NCBI RefSeq assembly: GCF_900104175.1
Contig: NZ_FNIX01000007.1
Span: 124,001 to 188,000 of the forward strand
DNA: 64,000 bases
Direction of reading: 5' to 3'
Source: Lentzea jiangxiensis
Lineage (GTDB): Bacteria > Actinomycetota > Actinomycetes > Mycobacteriales > Pseudonocardiaceae
Part shown: positions 25,781 to 33,884 of the stretch, piece by piece
Numbering within the stretch: position 1 is the stretch's first letter
Layout: each line of letters starts with the position of its first letter
Position numbers and translations under genes: made by a program
The notes under the pieces: generated by a model
Told to the model about the DNA's origin: nothing
What the model saw: only the letters and a program-made list of their open reading frames with translations
Databases searched by the model: none

Positions 25781-26281
25781 TCACGTCTGCGGCCACATGG
25801 AGTAGATGAGGTTCTCCGCGTCGGAGCACACGACCTGGGGCATGAGCCCCTCGGTGACCTGGTTGCACGACATCGGCCCGATCTCGACCGGCGGCAGCCC
25901 GGTCTTGGGGTCGGAGCGTTCGGCGTAGTAGTCGAACAGCACCGCCCCGGCCTGGTCGCAGTTCAGCCTCCCCTGCGGCGTCTCCACGACGACGGCCAGC
26001 ATCGGCTTGCCGAGCGCCCCCGTGAACGGCCGGTCGCAGAACTGCGACGGCAGGCCCTCGTACTGGTCCGGCTGCACGCCGGGCAGCGGGTTGGCGGCGG
26101 CCCTGGTCGTTTCCCGCGTCGTCGTTTCCTGAGTGGTCGTCTCCTGAATGGTCGTCTGCGGAGTGGTCGTCCCGGTGGCCGTGGACGACGTGGGGTCCGC
26201 CGCGGAGCCGGACCCGGTGACCTCCGGCGTGCAGCCCGCCACCAGGACGGCGAGGAGCACGGGTGTGATCAAGAACCTCAT
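25781..26281 (-). CDS. Secreted lipoprotein of unknown function
   Basis: A 166-residue protein. The signal peptide MRFLITPVLLAVLVAGC ends in a lipobox (LVAG-C17) for diacylglycerol modification. A Thr-rich linker with repeats of the type TTxQETT (about 35-60) follows. The compact domain has four Cys (SQFCDRPFTG, LNCDQAG, MSCNQVT, VVCSDAEN) suited to two disulfides. It resembles small mycobacterial/Pseudonocardiaceae lipoproteins, but I cannot name a family. The low-complexity linker suggests surface exposure through the cell wall. Confidence 0.75.
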   Translation of the reverse strand: MRFLITPVLLAVLVAGCTPEVTGSGSAADPTSSTATGTTTPQTTIQETTTQETTTRETTRAAANPLPGVQPDQYEGLPSQFCDRPFTGALGKPMLAVVVETPQGRLNCDQAGAVLFDYYAERSDPKTGLPPVEIGPMSCNQVTEGLMPQVVCSDAENLIYSMWPQT

Positions 26282-26594
26282 GCCTGCATGAATCTGCGCG
26301 GAGCCCGCCGCCGTTACCCCGCCACCCTTCCGGTTCGTGCTGATCGACGCCGGTCGGGCCAGGCCCGCGGTGCTGCTCAACCCGCTGGAAGGCGACCAGA
26401 CGACGCCAGCGGTCACATCGGCGGCCGGTGCGGCTCCAGGCGCGACTTCCCCGCGCGTGCAGGTGAAGCTCACCGCGCTGTCCGGGACAACGGGGCCGGT
26501 CCGGGTATGCGCAGAGCGGACGCGTGCGGTCGTGCGCGATAGGCGTCCACCACGGGGTGGCTGTCCACTCGCCGCCTGTGCCGGAGGCGTTCTC
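26282..26594. other. Intergenic stretch without a recognisable gene
   Basis: 313 bases between the lipoprotein start and the LysR stop. Open frames exist on both strands, but none shows a recognisable domain or a ribosome-binding site. A short stretch FVLIDAGRARPAVLLNPLEG (+ strand, about 26333-26390) looks coding-like and may be a remnant. Confidence 0.4.
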
Positions 26595-27443
26595 TCACAT
26601 GCGATAGGCGTCGCACGCCAGCGTGATCAGATCGGTGAGGTGGTGCGGCGGCTGGTCCTTCCACCACGCCAGCCACACCGCGATCGGGGGCGCGTCCACC
26701 ACGGCCCGGTAGGCCACGCCCGGTCGCGGGTTGAGGCTCGCCGTCGCCTCGGACGTCATGCCGACGGCCTGCCCCGCCGCGATCAGCGTCAGCCACTCGT
26801 CGACGCCGCCGGTGTTGCGCACGACGGACGGTGCCCCGCCCGGCTGCCACAGGTCCAGGGTGGTCGTGCCGGTGCGGTCGTCCACGGCCAGCGAGTACCG
26901 GGCCAGGTCCGCCAGCTTCAGCGAACGCTTGCGCGCCAACGGGTTGTCCGTCGCGATGACGCCGTAGCGCCGTTCGGTGCCGAGCAGCGCCGTCTCGAAC
27001 CGCGGGTCGTCGAGGGTTCTGCGCACCACGGCGACGTCGGCGGTGCCTTCCGCGAGCCCCGCGGTCGGCGAGTTCGACTGGACGAACACCAGCGGCAGCC
27101 CGGGGTGCTCGGCGGCCCACGCCTTCTGCACGCGCCGGGTGTGCTTGCCGAGCGCCGCCCAGGCGTAGCCGATCCGCAGCTCCGTCGGCGACCGGGACGC
27201 GATCCGGTGCAGGTGCGCGACCTCGTCCAGCACCCGGCGGGCGCCTGCGAGGACCTTGGTGCCGACCGCGGTCAGGGCGACGTGCCGGGTGGTCCGTTGC
27301 AGCAGCCGCACGCCCAGCGACGCCTCCAGGGCGGCGACCGACCGGGACACCGACGCCTGCGTGAGGCCGAGTTCCCTTGCGGCGTCGGTGAACGTGCCCG
27401 CGTCGACCACCGCCACGAACGCCCGGACGTGCCGCAGATCCAT
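26595..27443 (-). CDS. LysR-family regulator, probable partner of the EamA exporter
   Basis: A 282-residue LTTR with MDLRHVRAFVAVVDAGTFTD, AARELGLTQASVSRSVAALEASLGVRLLQRTTRHVALTAVG as the winged HTH (residues 1-60). Its effector domain is an LTTR type with LRIGYAWAALGKHTRRV. It diverges from an EamA transporter across 69 bp, a standard LysR-target pair; a TGC-N7-GCA element (27472-27484) lies in that gap. ATG 27443 starts the HTH directly. Confidence 0.9.
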   Translation of the reverse strand: MDLRHVRAFVAVVDAGTFTDAARELGLTQASVSRSVAALEASLGVRLLQRTTRHVALTAVGTKVLAGARRVLDEVAHLHRIASRSPTELRIGYAWAALGKHTRRVQKAWAAEHPGLPLVFVQSNSPTAGLAEGTADVAVVRRTLDDPRFETALLGTERRYGVIATDNPLARKRSLKLADLARYSLAVDDRTGTTTLDLWQPGGAPSVVRNTGGVDEWLTLIAAGQAVGMTSEATASLNPRPGVAYRAVVDAPPIAVWLAWWKDQPPHHLTDLITLACDAYRM

Positions 27444-27471
27444 GCGTCCAGCGTATAGCTCGCCCGGCTCG

Positions 27472-27484
27472 TGCATTTCCCGCA
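27472..27484. promoter_or_regulatory. Candidate LysR box (T-N11-A)
   Basis: TGC-ATTTCCC-GCA in the 69-bp region between the divergent LysR and EamA genes. Weak but well placed. Confidence 0.35.
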
Positions 27485-27512
27485 TCTGTCTTCGCTCCGC
27501 AGGCTGGACGGC

Positions 27513-28373
27513 ATGAAGAGTTCCAGCGGGTTCGCGACGATGACCGCGAGCGCGGCCAGCAACCAGCTCGGTGCCGCCGTGGGCGCCCACGCGTTCGCCG
27601 CCATCGGCCCGGCCGGGGTGGTGGCGGTGCGCCAGTTGGTGGCGGCGGCGGTGCTGCTCCCGATGGCCCGCCCGGACGTCCGGAGGTTCACCTGGGCCCA
27701 GTGGTGGCCGACGATCGCGCTCGGTCTGGTGTTCGCGACGATGAACCTCAGCCTGTACGTGGCGGTCGACCGCATCGGCCTCGGTCTCGCCGTCACACTG
27801 GAGGTGCTCGGGCCGCTCGGCGTCGCCCTGGCCGGGTCGCGCACGCGCCGCGACTTCCTGTTCGTGCTGATCGCGGCCGCCGGCGTGTACGTGCTGGTGC
27901 TGCCCGGCCCGAGCAGCGACTACCTCGGCGTCGGGCTCGGCCTGCTCGCGGCGGGGTGCTGGGCGTCCTACATTCTGCTCAACCGCCTGGTCGGCGCGCG
28001 CTTGCCGGGTCTGCAGGCGCCCGCGGTGGCCACCGCGATGTCTGCGGCGCTGTACGTCCCGGTCGTCGTCCTGCTGGTGGTGCACGGGAAGCTGACGGGG
28101 TTGCCGGTGCTGTACGCGATCGGCGCCGGCGTGTTTTGCAGCGTCGTGCCGTACGCCGTCGACGTGGTCGCGCTGCGGAAGGTGCCCGCCCGGTTGTTCG
28201 GGCTGGCGATGAGCGTCCACCCGGTGCTGGCGGCTCTCGCCGGTCTGGTGGTGCTGGGGGAGACCCTGGAGCCGCACCACTGGGCCGGGATCTTGCTCGT
28301 CGTCACCGCCAACGCACTCGCCGTGACTTGCTCGAAGTGGTCTGGATCACCTACCGTCGACCCTGAAATGTGA
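27513..28373 (+). CDS. EamA-family transporter (DMT superfamily)
   Basis: A 286-residue membrane protein with two EamA halves and about nine to ten TM helices, e.g. GPAGVVAVRQLVAAAVLLP, IALGLVFATMNLSLYVAVDRIGLGLAVTLEVLGPLGVAL, FVLIAAAGVYVLVLPGP, and in the second half VFCSVVPYAVDVVALRKVPARLFGLAMSVHPVLAALAGLVVLGE. The last is the family's conserved HPVLAAL.G..VLGE segment, close to RhtA-type amino-acid/metabolite exporters. ATG 27513; regulated by the divergent LysR gene, by inference. Confidence 0.92.
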   Translation: MKSSSGFATMTASAASNQLGAAVGAHAFAAIGPAGVVAVRQLVAAAVLLPMARPDVRRFTWAQWWPTIALGLVFATMNLSLYVAVDRIGLGLAVTLEVLGPLGVALAGSRTRRDFLFVLIAAAGVYVLVLPGPSSDYLGVGLGLLAAGCWASYILLNRLVGARLPGLQAPAVATAMSAALYVPVVVLLVVHGKLTGLPVLYAIGAGVFCSVVPYAVDVVALRKVPARLFGLAMSVHPVLAALAGLVVLGETLEPHHWAGILLVVTANALAVTCSKWSGSPTVDPEM

Positions 28374-28399
28374 ATACAATTCACTTCGGCGGGGTGGTC

Positions 28400-30400
28400 A
28401 TGCGGACGAAAGTCTTGACGGTGGTCGTCGCACTCGTCGGTGCGGCGCTGGTCAGCGGCCCGTTCGCATGGGCGGAGCCAGAGCCGTACCTGGTGGGCCG
28501 CGGCATCTCCGACGTCACCGGCCCGGCTGCCGAGAACGGCATGATGGGCTACTCGAAGTTCGACCAGAAGACGACGGGCATCCACCAGCGGCTGCGGTCG
28601 CGGGCCTACGTCGTGGTCGACCGGGCGACGAACAAGCGCGTCGCGTACGTCAACGCCGACCTCGCGATGATCTTCCGCGCGGTCCAGGAGGGCGTGCTCG
28701 CCAAGCTGCAGACGAGGTACGGCAGCACCTACACCCGCGAGAACCTGCTGCTGTCCGCCACGCACACGCACAGCGGTCCCGGCGGCCAGTCGCACAACCT
28801 CGCCTACAACCTCTCGATCCTCGGCCTGCAGCCGCAGGCTCTCGCCGCGGTCGTGGACGGCATCACCGAGTCGGTCGTCGAGGCGCACGAGGACGTGAAG
28901 CCCGGTTCGATCAGCCTCGGCTTCGGCGAGCTCACGGACGCGTCGGTCAACCGGTCGCGCGTGGCGTTCGACCGCAACCCGGACAAGGGCTTCTTCCCGC
29001 GCGGCATCGACCCGCAGGTGACCGTGCTGAGGTTCCGGCAGTCCGGTGACGACGTCGGGGCGATCAGCTGGTTCGCCACGCACAACACGTCGATCACCAA
29101 CGCCAACACCCTGATCAGCCCGGACAACAAGGGGTACGCGGCGTACCAGTGGGAGCACGACGACGAAGGCGTGCGGTACCTGGACGACGCGGCGGGCTTC
29201 GTGGCGGCGTTCCCGAACACCAACGCCGGTGACATGTCGCCGAACCTCAACCTGAAGCCCGGCTCCGGCCCGACCGAGAACGAGTTCGAGAACGCCCGGA
29301 TCATCGGTGAGCGCCAGAACCGCAAGGCGCAGGAGGTCTACGGCGGACCGCAGGCCGCGGTGTCCGGTGGCGTCGACCACCGGATGCGGTTCGTGGACAT
29401 GTCGGCCGTGCGGGTCGAGGGCCGCTACACCGACACCGGCCAGCCCGGCACCACCTGCTCCGGCGTCGTCGGCGCGTCCACGATCGCGGGCAGCATCGAG
29501 GACGGCCCGGCGATCCCCGGCTTCTCCGAGGGCATGCAGTCGCCGTGGAAGAAGCTCTTCGAGCCGTTGCAGATGGAGGTCCCGCAGTGGCTGCGGGACT
29601 GCCAGTTCCCCAAGGCCTCCCTGGTGCCGACGGGTCTGATCGGCGCGACCCCGAACGTCGTGCCGCTGCAGATCGTCCGCATCGGGCAGCTGCACCTCGT
29701 CGCGGTGCCCGGCGAGGTCACGATCACCGCGGGCCTGCGCATCCGCAGGGCGGTGGCCGCCGAAGCCGGTGTGCCGGTGCGGAACGTGCTGATCCAGGGC
29801 TACGCCAACGACTACAGCCAGTACGTCACCACGCCGGAGGAGTACGACTCGCAGCAGTACGAGGGCGGCTCGACGTTGTTCGGCCGCAACACCACGCCCG
29901 CGTACCAGCAGGAGTTCGCGAAGCTCGCGGCGTCGATGAAGGCCGGAACCGCGCTGCCCGCCGGGCCGGACCCGGGCAAGCCGCCGTTCACCGAGATCAA
30001 CCTGCAGACCGGTGTCGTGCTCGACGACAAGCCCGCCGACAAGAGGTACGGCGACGTGCTGACCGCGCCGAAGGCCTCGTACCGGCGCGGCGAGACCGTC
30101 ACGTCGGTGTTCGTCACCGGGCACCCGAAGAACAACCTGCACCGCAACCACACCTTCCTGGAGGTGCAGCGGCAGGTGGACGGCCGGTGGGTGCGCGTGG
30201 CCGACGACGGTGACTGGTCGACGCGCTACCGGTGGGAACGGGTCGGCATCGCCTTCTCGAACGCCACGATCACCTGGCAGATCCCGGCGGACACCCCGGC
30301 CGGCACGTACCGGATCGTGCACCACGGTGACGAGAAGTCCGGGTGGACCGGCAGGATCACCGGCTTCACCGGCGCCACGGCGGGCTTCACCGTCGGCTGA
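28400..30400 (+). CDS. Secreted neutral/alkaline ceramidase
   Basis: A 666-residue exported amidase that splits ceramide into sphingosine and fatty acid. The signal peptide is RTKVLTVVVALVGAALVSGP, ending at FAWAEP. The N-terminal catalytic domain shows GRGISDVTGPAAENGMMGYS, SATHTHSGPGG (zinc-binding His residues), WFATHNTSITN and AFPNTNAGDMSPNL (family NxGDVSPN; the nucleophile Ser region). The C-terminal immunoglobulin-like domain (TSVFVTGHPKNNLHRNHTFL, WEIPAD-type end TWQIPADTPAGTYRIVHHGD) completes the family layout. Actinobacteria rarely make sphingolipids, so the target is external: fungal, plant or animal membranes. ATG 28400 is chosen for the signal peptide. Confidence 0.93.
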   Translation: MRTKVLTVVVALVGAALVSGPFAWAEPEPYLVGRGISDVTGPAAENGMMGYSKFDQKTTGIHQRLRSRAYVVVDRATNKRVAYVNADLAMIFRAVQEGVLAKLQTRYGSTYTRENLLLSATHTHSGPGGQSHNLAYNLSILGLQPQALAAVVDGITESVVEAHEDVKPGSISLGFGELTDASVNRSRVAFDRNPDKGFFPRGIDPQVTVLRFRQSGDDVGAISWFATHNTSITNANTLISPDNKGYAAYQWEHDDEGVRYLDDAAGFVAAFPNTNAGDMSPNLNLKPGSGPTENEFENARIIGERQNRKAQEVYGGPQAAVSGGVDHRMRFVDMSAVRVEGRYTDTGQPGTTCSGVVGASTIAGSIEDGPAIPGFSEGMQSPWKKLFEPLQMEVPQWLRDCQFPKASLVPTGLIGATPNVVPLQIVRIGQLHLVAVPGEVTITAGLRIRRAVAAEAGVPVRNVLIQGYANDYSQYVTTPEEYDSQQYEGGSTLFGRNTTPAYQQEFAKLAASMKAGTALPAGPDPGKPPFTEINLQTGVVLDDKPADKRYGDVLTAPKASYRRGETVTSVFVTGHPKNNLHRNHTFLEVQRQVDGRWVRVADDGDWSTRYRWERVGIAFSNATITWQIPADTPAGTYRIVHHGDEKSGWTGRITGFTGATAGFTVG

Positions 30401-30403
30401 GGC

Positions 30404-30478
30404 CTCTGCCCTGGACGGCCCCTGCCCTGGACGGCCCCTGCCCTGGACGGCCCCTGCCCTGTGCGGACAGGGGCCGTC
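30404..30478 (+). repeat. 16-bp tandem repeat feeding a terminator hairpin
   Basis: Unit CCCTGCCCTGGACGGC is repeated three times (30404-30451, the first with one change) plus a partial fourth copy. Each unit junction gives GACGGCCCCTG (30414-30424, 30430-30440, 30446-30456). This is an exact complement of CAGGGGCCGTC at 30468-30478, so three alternative 11-bp stems can form right after the ceramidase stop. Confidence 0.85.
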
Positions 30479-30572
30479 ATTATTCCCGGAGGTGATGAGG
30501 TCCTGATTACGTTGTGCGCGATTTAATCGCGCACTAGCTTTATGGCATCACCCCGAACACCAGGAGGAAGCC

Positions 30573-31508
<936 letters not shown>

Positions 31509-31525
31509 GCACCGCAGGCGTTCCG

Positions 31526-31554
31526 CGGCCCCGCTCCCCGGTGGAGCGGGGCCG
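31526..31554. terminator. Terminator between the esterase and the proline-rich gene
   Basis: 12-bp perfect stem CGGCCCCGCTCC / GGAGCGGGGCCG with 5-nt loop, between convergent stops at 31508 and 31563. Confidence 0.85.
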
Positions 31555-31562
31555 AACGGCGT

Positions 31563-32027
31563 TCAGAGGAGCAGGTACGCGAGCACCGCCGCGGTCGCGA
31601 CGAGGACCACCAGTCTGGCAAGGGCGAGCACGAGAGGGGTGCGACGTGCGGTCGAGGGCCGCGCGGCCGAGAGCTGGATGGTCGCCATGACCTGGATCGT
31701 GGCGGGGAGCTGGATCGACGCCGGCACGTGGACGACGGGCGGGAGCTGGATGGTCGCCTGGACCGGCACGCCCGCGACGGGCGGCCAGCCGGTGGGAACG
31801 GGGACCGGTCCCGTCGGGAACGGGCCGGCTCCCGCGGGCGGTCTCTGCGCCGGGAACGGCACGGACTGCGGAGGCGGCGTGGGCGGCAGGGGCGCCGGGA
31901 TCGGCACGGCCGCCGTCGGTGCCTGGACCGGCGTGGGCAGCCCGTAGTTGATCATGCTTCGGTCCACCGGCGGCCACGGCTTCGCGGCCTCGCCCCCGGT
32001 GGCGGTCTCCCCGGACTCCTGGGCCAT
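31563..32027 (-). CDS. Proline-rich, C-terminally tail-anchored protein
   Basis: A 154-residue protein I cannot assign. A short acidic head (about 1-20) is followed by a long Pro/Ala/Val segment (VPIPAPLPPTPPPQSVPFPA...), a quasi-repeat of (A/S)(T/S)IQ(L/V) elements (VQATIQLPPVVHVPASIQLP, then ATIQVMATIQL) and a single C-terminal TM helix (LVLALARLVVLVATAAVLAYLLL) with no soluble tail. The start ATG shares one base with the stop of the upstream membrane-protein gene, so the pair is coupled. The layout suggests a tail-anchored protein with a flexible cytoplasmic scaffold. Confidence 0.65.
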   Translation of the reverse strand: MAQESGETATGGEAAKPWPPVDRSMINYGLPTPVQAPTAAVPIPAPLPPTPPPQSVPFPAQRPPAGAGPFPTGPVPVPTGWPPVAGVPVQATIQLPPVVHVPASIQLPATIQVMATIQLSAARPSTARRTPLVLALARLVVLVATAAVLAYLLL

Positions 32028-32500
32028 CACGACCACCCCTTCAACTGCGCCAGCTGCACGCACCACGCCGACACCTCGACCAGCAGGAGCACGAGCCCGG
32101 CCACGAAGCACCACTGCAGCTTGCGGAGCTTCTTCTCGTTGGCGTCGAGCCACTGTTCGAAGTCGGCCGCGAGGTGCCGCCGCATCGAGTCGAGGTCGTG
32201 ACCGAGGTCGACGGCGCCGAGCAGGCGGGACGCGCTCGACAGGAACGTCCACCGCCAGACCGGCGCGCAGATCACCAGTGCCAGCGCTAGGACGCCGGTC
32301 ATCGCGGTGATCGCGACGACCGTGGCCGTGCCCCAGCGCGGGCTCTGCAGGGCGGTGCCGACGAACGAGGAGCTCACGAGAGCGGCTCCCGCGGTCAGGA
32401 GGGTGACGCGGGAGCGCAGGTTGTCGAGGGCGCCCTGCTGGTAGCTCAACGCCCGCAGCGACTCCGAGAACACCAGCTCGAGCCGTTCGTCCGGCTCCAC
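32027..32500 (-). CDS. Small three-TM membrane protein with helical N-terminus (SLATT-like layout)
   Basis: A 157-residue protein: an amphipathic N-terminal helix (LVFSESLRALSYQQGALDNL), two close TM segments (VTLLTAGAALVSSSFVGTAL and TATVVAITAMTGVLALALVI), a polar helical stretch (MRRHLAADFEQWLDANEKKL) and a third TM (CFVAGLVLLLVEVSAWCVQL). Actinobacteria hold many such genes (pattern EYQQGALDNLR) without known function. The topology recalls SLATT-type membrane effectors, but no sequence motif proves this. First gene of a two-gene unit with the proline-rich tail-anchored protein. Confidence 0.7.
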   Translation of the reverse strand: MEPDERLELVFSESLRALSYQQGALDNLRSRVTLLTAGAALVSSSFVGTALQSPRWGTATVVAITAMTGVLALALVICAPVWRWTFLSSASRLLGAVDLGHDLDSMRRHLAADFEQWLDANEKKLRKLQWCFVAGLVLLLVEVSAWCVQLAQLKGWS

Positions 32501-32552
32501 TCGCCCATCATCCGCCGGAAGGCCCAGCGCGGCGTGCTCCGTTCGGGTGGAG

Positions 32553-32972
32553 TCAGATCCGCGAGATGCGGGTCACGGCGAACGGGGTGCCCTGCTGGCA
32601 CGTCGTCACAGCGCCGGGGTCGGGCCTGCCGGACACCTCGACGACGGCGCCGTCCACCGCGATCGCGGGATCCGCGCCGAGCAGCAGGTACTGCTCGCCG
32701 GGTGTGCTGAGGAGCGTGCAGCCCGGCTCGACGCCGGCGGACACCGTGCCCCGCACCGTCTTCAGGGTCGGGTCGAGCGCCCGAGACGGCGTGGGCAGCG
32801 GCGGCGGGGCCTGGGTGGGCGCCACCGACGACGGAGGCAGCGGCGCGGGGGTGCTCGCCGTGCTCGTCGGTGTGTCGGACGTGCTCGACGCGGAACTCCG
32901 CGGGGGCACCTGATCGGCGGCACCGCACGAAGCAAGCACCAGGCACAGCAGCGCAGCCGCTATCCCGCGCAT
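32553..32972 (-). CDS. Small secreted lipoprotein
   Basis: A 139-residue lipoprotein. The signal peptide GIAAALLCLVLASC has a lipobox (LAS-C16). A Ser/Thr/Pro linker of about 45 residues follows, then a small beta-rich domain (LKTVRGTVSAGVEPGCTLLS, YLLLGADPAIAVDGAVVEVS, TTCQQGTPFAVTRI) with one Cys pair. The domain resembles an OB-fold-like DUF seen in actinobacterial lipoproteins; no function is known. It lies 6 bases downstream of the universal stress gene on the same strand, so the two may be co-transcribed. Confidence 0.75.
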   Translation of the reverse strand: MRGIAAALLCLVLASCGAADQVPPRSSASSTSDTPTSTASTPAPLPPSSVAPTQAPPPLPTPSRALDPTLKTVRGTVSAGVEPGCTLLSTPGEQYLLLGADPAIAVDGAVVEVSGRPDPGAVTTCQQGTPFAVTRISRI

Positions 32973-32978
32973 CTCACG

Positions 32979-33830
32979 TCACCTCCGATGGACGACCGCG
33001 ACCGCGCACGGCGCGTGGTGCAGCACAGCGTGGCTGACCGACCCCAGGATCGCACGGCTCACCGCGCCGCGGCCGTGGCTGCCCACCGCGACGAGAGCCG
33101 CGCCCTCGGCCGCGCGCAGCAACGCGCGGGCGGGAGCGTCGAACGCGACCTGCCGCGTCACGTGCACGCCGGGCCACCGCGCGGCGTGGGGTGCGAGCCG
33201 TTCGTCGAGGAGCTGGGCGAGGTCGGCGCGGACGTGGCCGACGTCCGGCTCGGGCAGCTCGGCCCAGCCGGCGTCGTTGAACGCGTGGATCGCCAGCACC
33301 TCGCGGCCGTGGCGGGAGGCGAAGTCGAAGGCGAACGCGAGGGCGCCCGCCGAGGTCTCGGAGCCGTCGACGCCGACGACCACGCGGCCCTCCAGCGGGC
33401 CGGCACGGGTCACGACCACCGGACGCCCGCAGGTCGACACCAGCTCGAGGGCGGTGGACCCGAGGAACATCTCGCGGATGCCGGTGCGGCCGGAGGACCC
33501 GAGCACGAGCAGCTCGCCGGGTTCGCCGGCGAGGACGTCGACCGGACGGCCGAGGCGGACGTGCGGGGAGACGGCGAGTTCCGGCCAGTTCCGCCTCACC
33601 TCGGCGGCGAGCTCGGCGAGGTGGTCCTCGGCGGCCTTCGACATCGTCTCCTCGGAGACGAACTCCGGCACGGGGATCGTCATCGGTGTGAACACCGGCT
33701 CCGGCAGAGGAGCCCGCACGGCCTGAACGACCTGCAACGCCGCACCGCGCCGGGAAGCTTCCTCGGCACCCCAGAACACCGCTCGCCGCGACAGGTCGGA
33801 ACCGTCGAAGCCGACCACGACCGTGGACAT
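32979..33830 (-). CDS. Tandem universal stress protein (two Usp domains)
   Basis: A 283-residue cytoplasmic protein with two UspA domains. Domain 1 (1-140) is STVVVGFDGSDLSRRAVFWG...LLVLGSSGRTGIREMFLGSTALELV. Domain 2 (about 148-283) is RVVVGVDGSETSAGALAFAF...LVAVGSHGRGAVSRAILGSVSHAVL. Both keep the ATP-binding G-2x-G-9x-G(S/T) element, so it likely binds ATP, as in mycobacterial tandem Usp proteins linked to hypoxia or stasis. Its Shine-Dalgarno GGAGGTGG is part of a 15-bp hairpin stem (33837-33871), suggesting structure-dependent translation. Confidence 0.93.
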   Translation of the reverse strand: MSTVVVGFDGSDLSRRAVFWGAEEASRRGAALQVVQAVRAPLPEPVFTPMTIPVPEFVSEETMSKAAEDHLAELAAEVRRNWPELAVSPHVRLGRPVDVLAGEPGELLVLGSSGRTGIREMFLGSTALELVSTCGRPVVVTRAGPLEGRVVVGVDGSETSAGALAFAFDFASRHGREVLAIHAFNDAGWAELPEPDVGHVRADLAQLLDERLAPHAARWPGVHVTRQVAFDAPARALLRAAEGAALVAVGSHGRGAVSRAILGSVSHAVLHHAPCAVAVVHRR

Positions 33831-33836
33831 GGGAAA

Positions 33837-33871
33837 CCACCTCCGGCCGGGGCATACCCGGCCGGAGGTGG
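33837..33871 (-). terminator. Hairpin that is both a terminator and a mask over the usp Shine-Dalgarno
   Basis: 15-bp perfect stem (33837-33851 with 33857-33871), 5-nt loop. Read on the - strand, it follows the GH87 stop (33885) and its 3' arm contains GGAGGTGG, 6 bases before the usp ATG (33830). Confidence 0.75.
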
Positions 33872-33884
33872 CGCCAAAAGTGAG

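Noticed and set aside
30404-30451. Tandem repeat as a possible CRISPR array
   Set aside because: Units are contiguous 16-mers without spacers and there are no cas genes.
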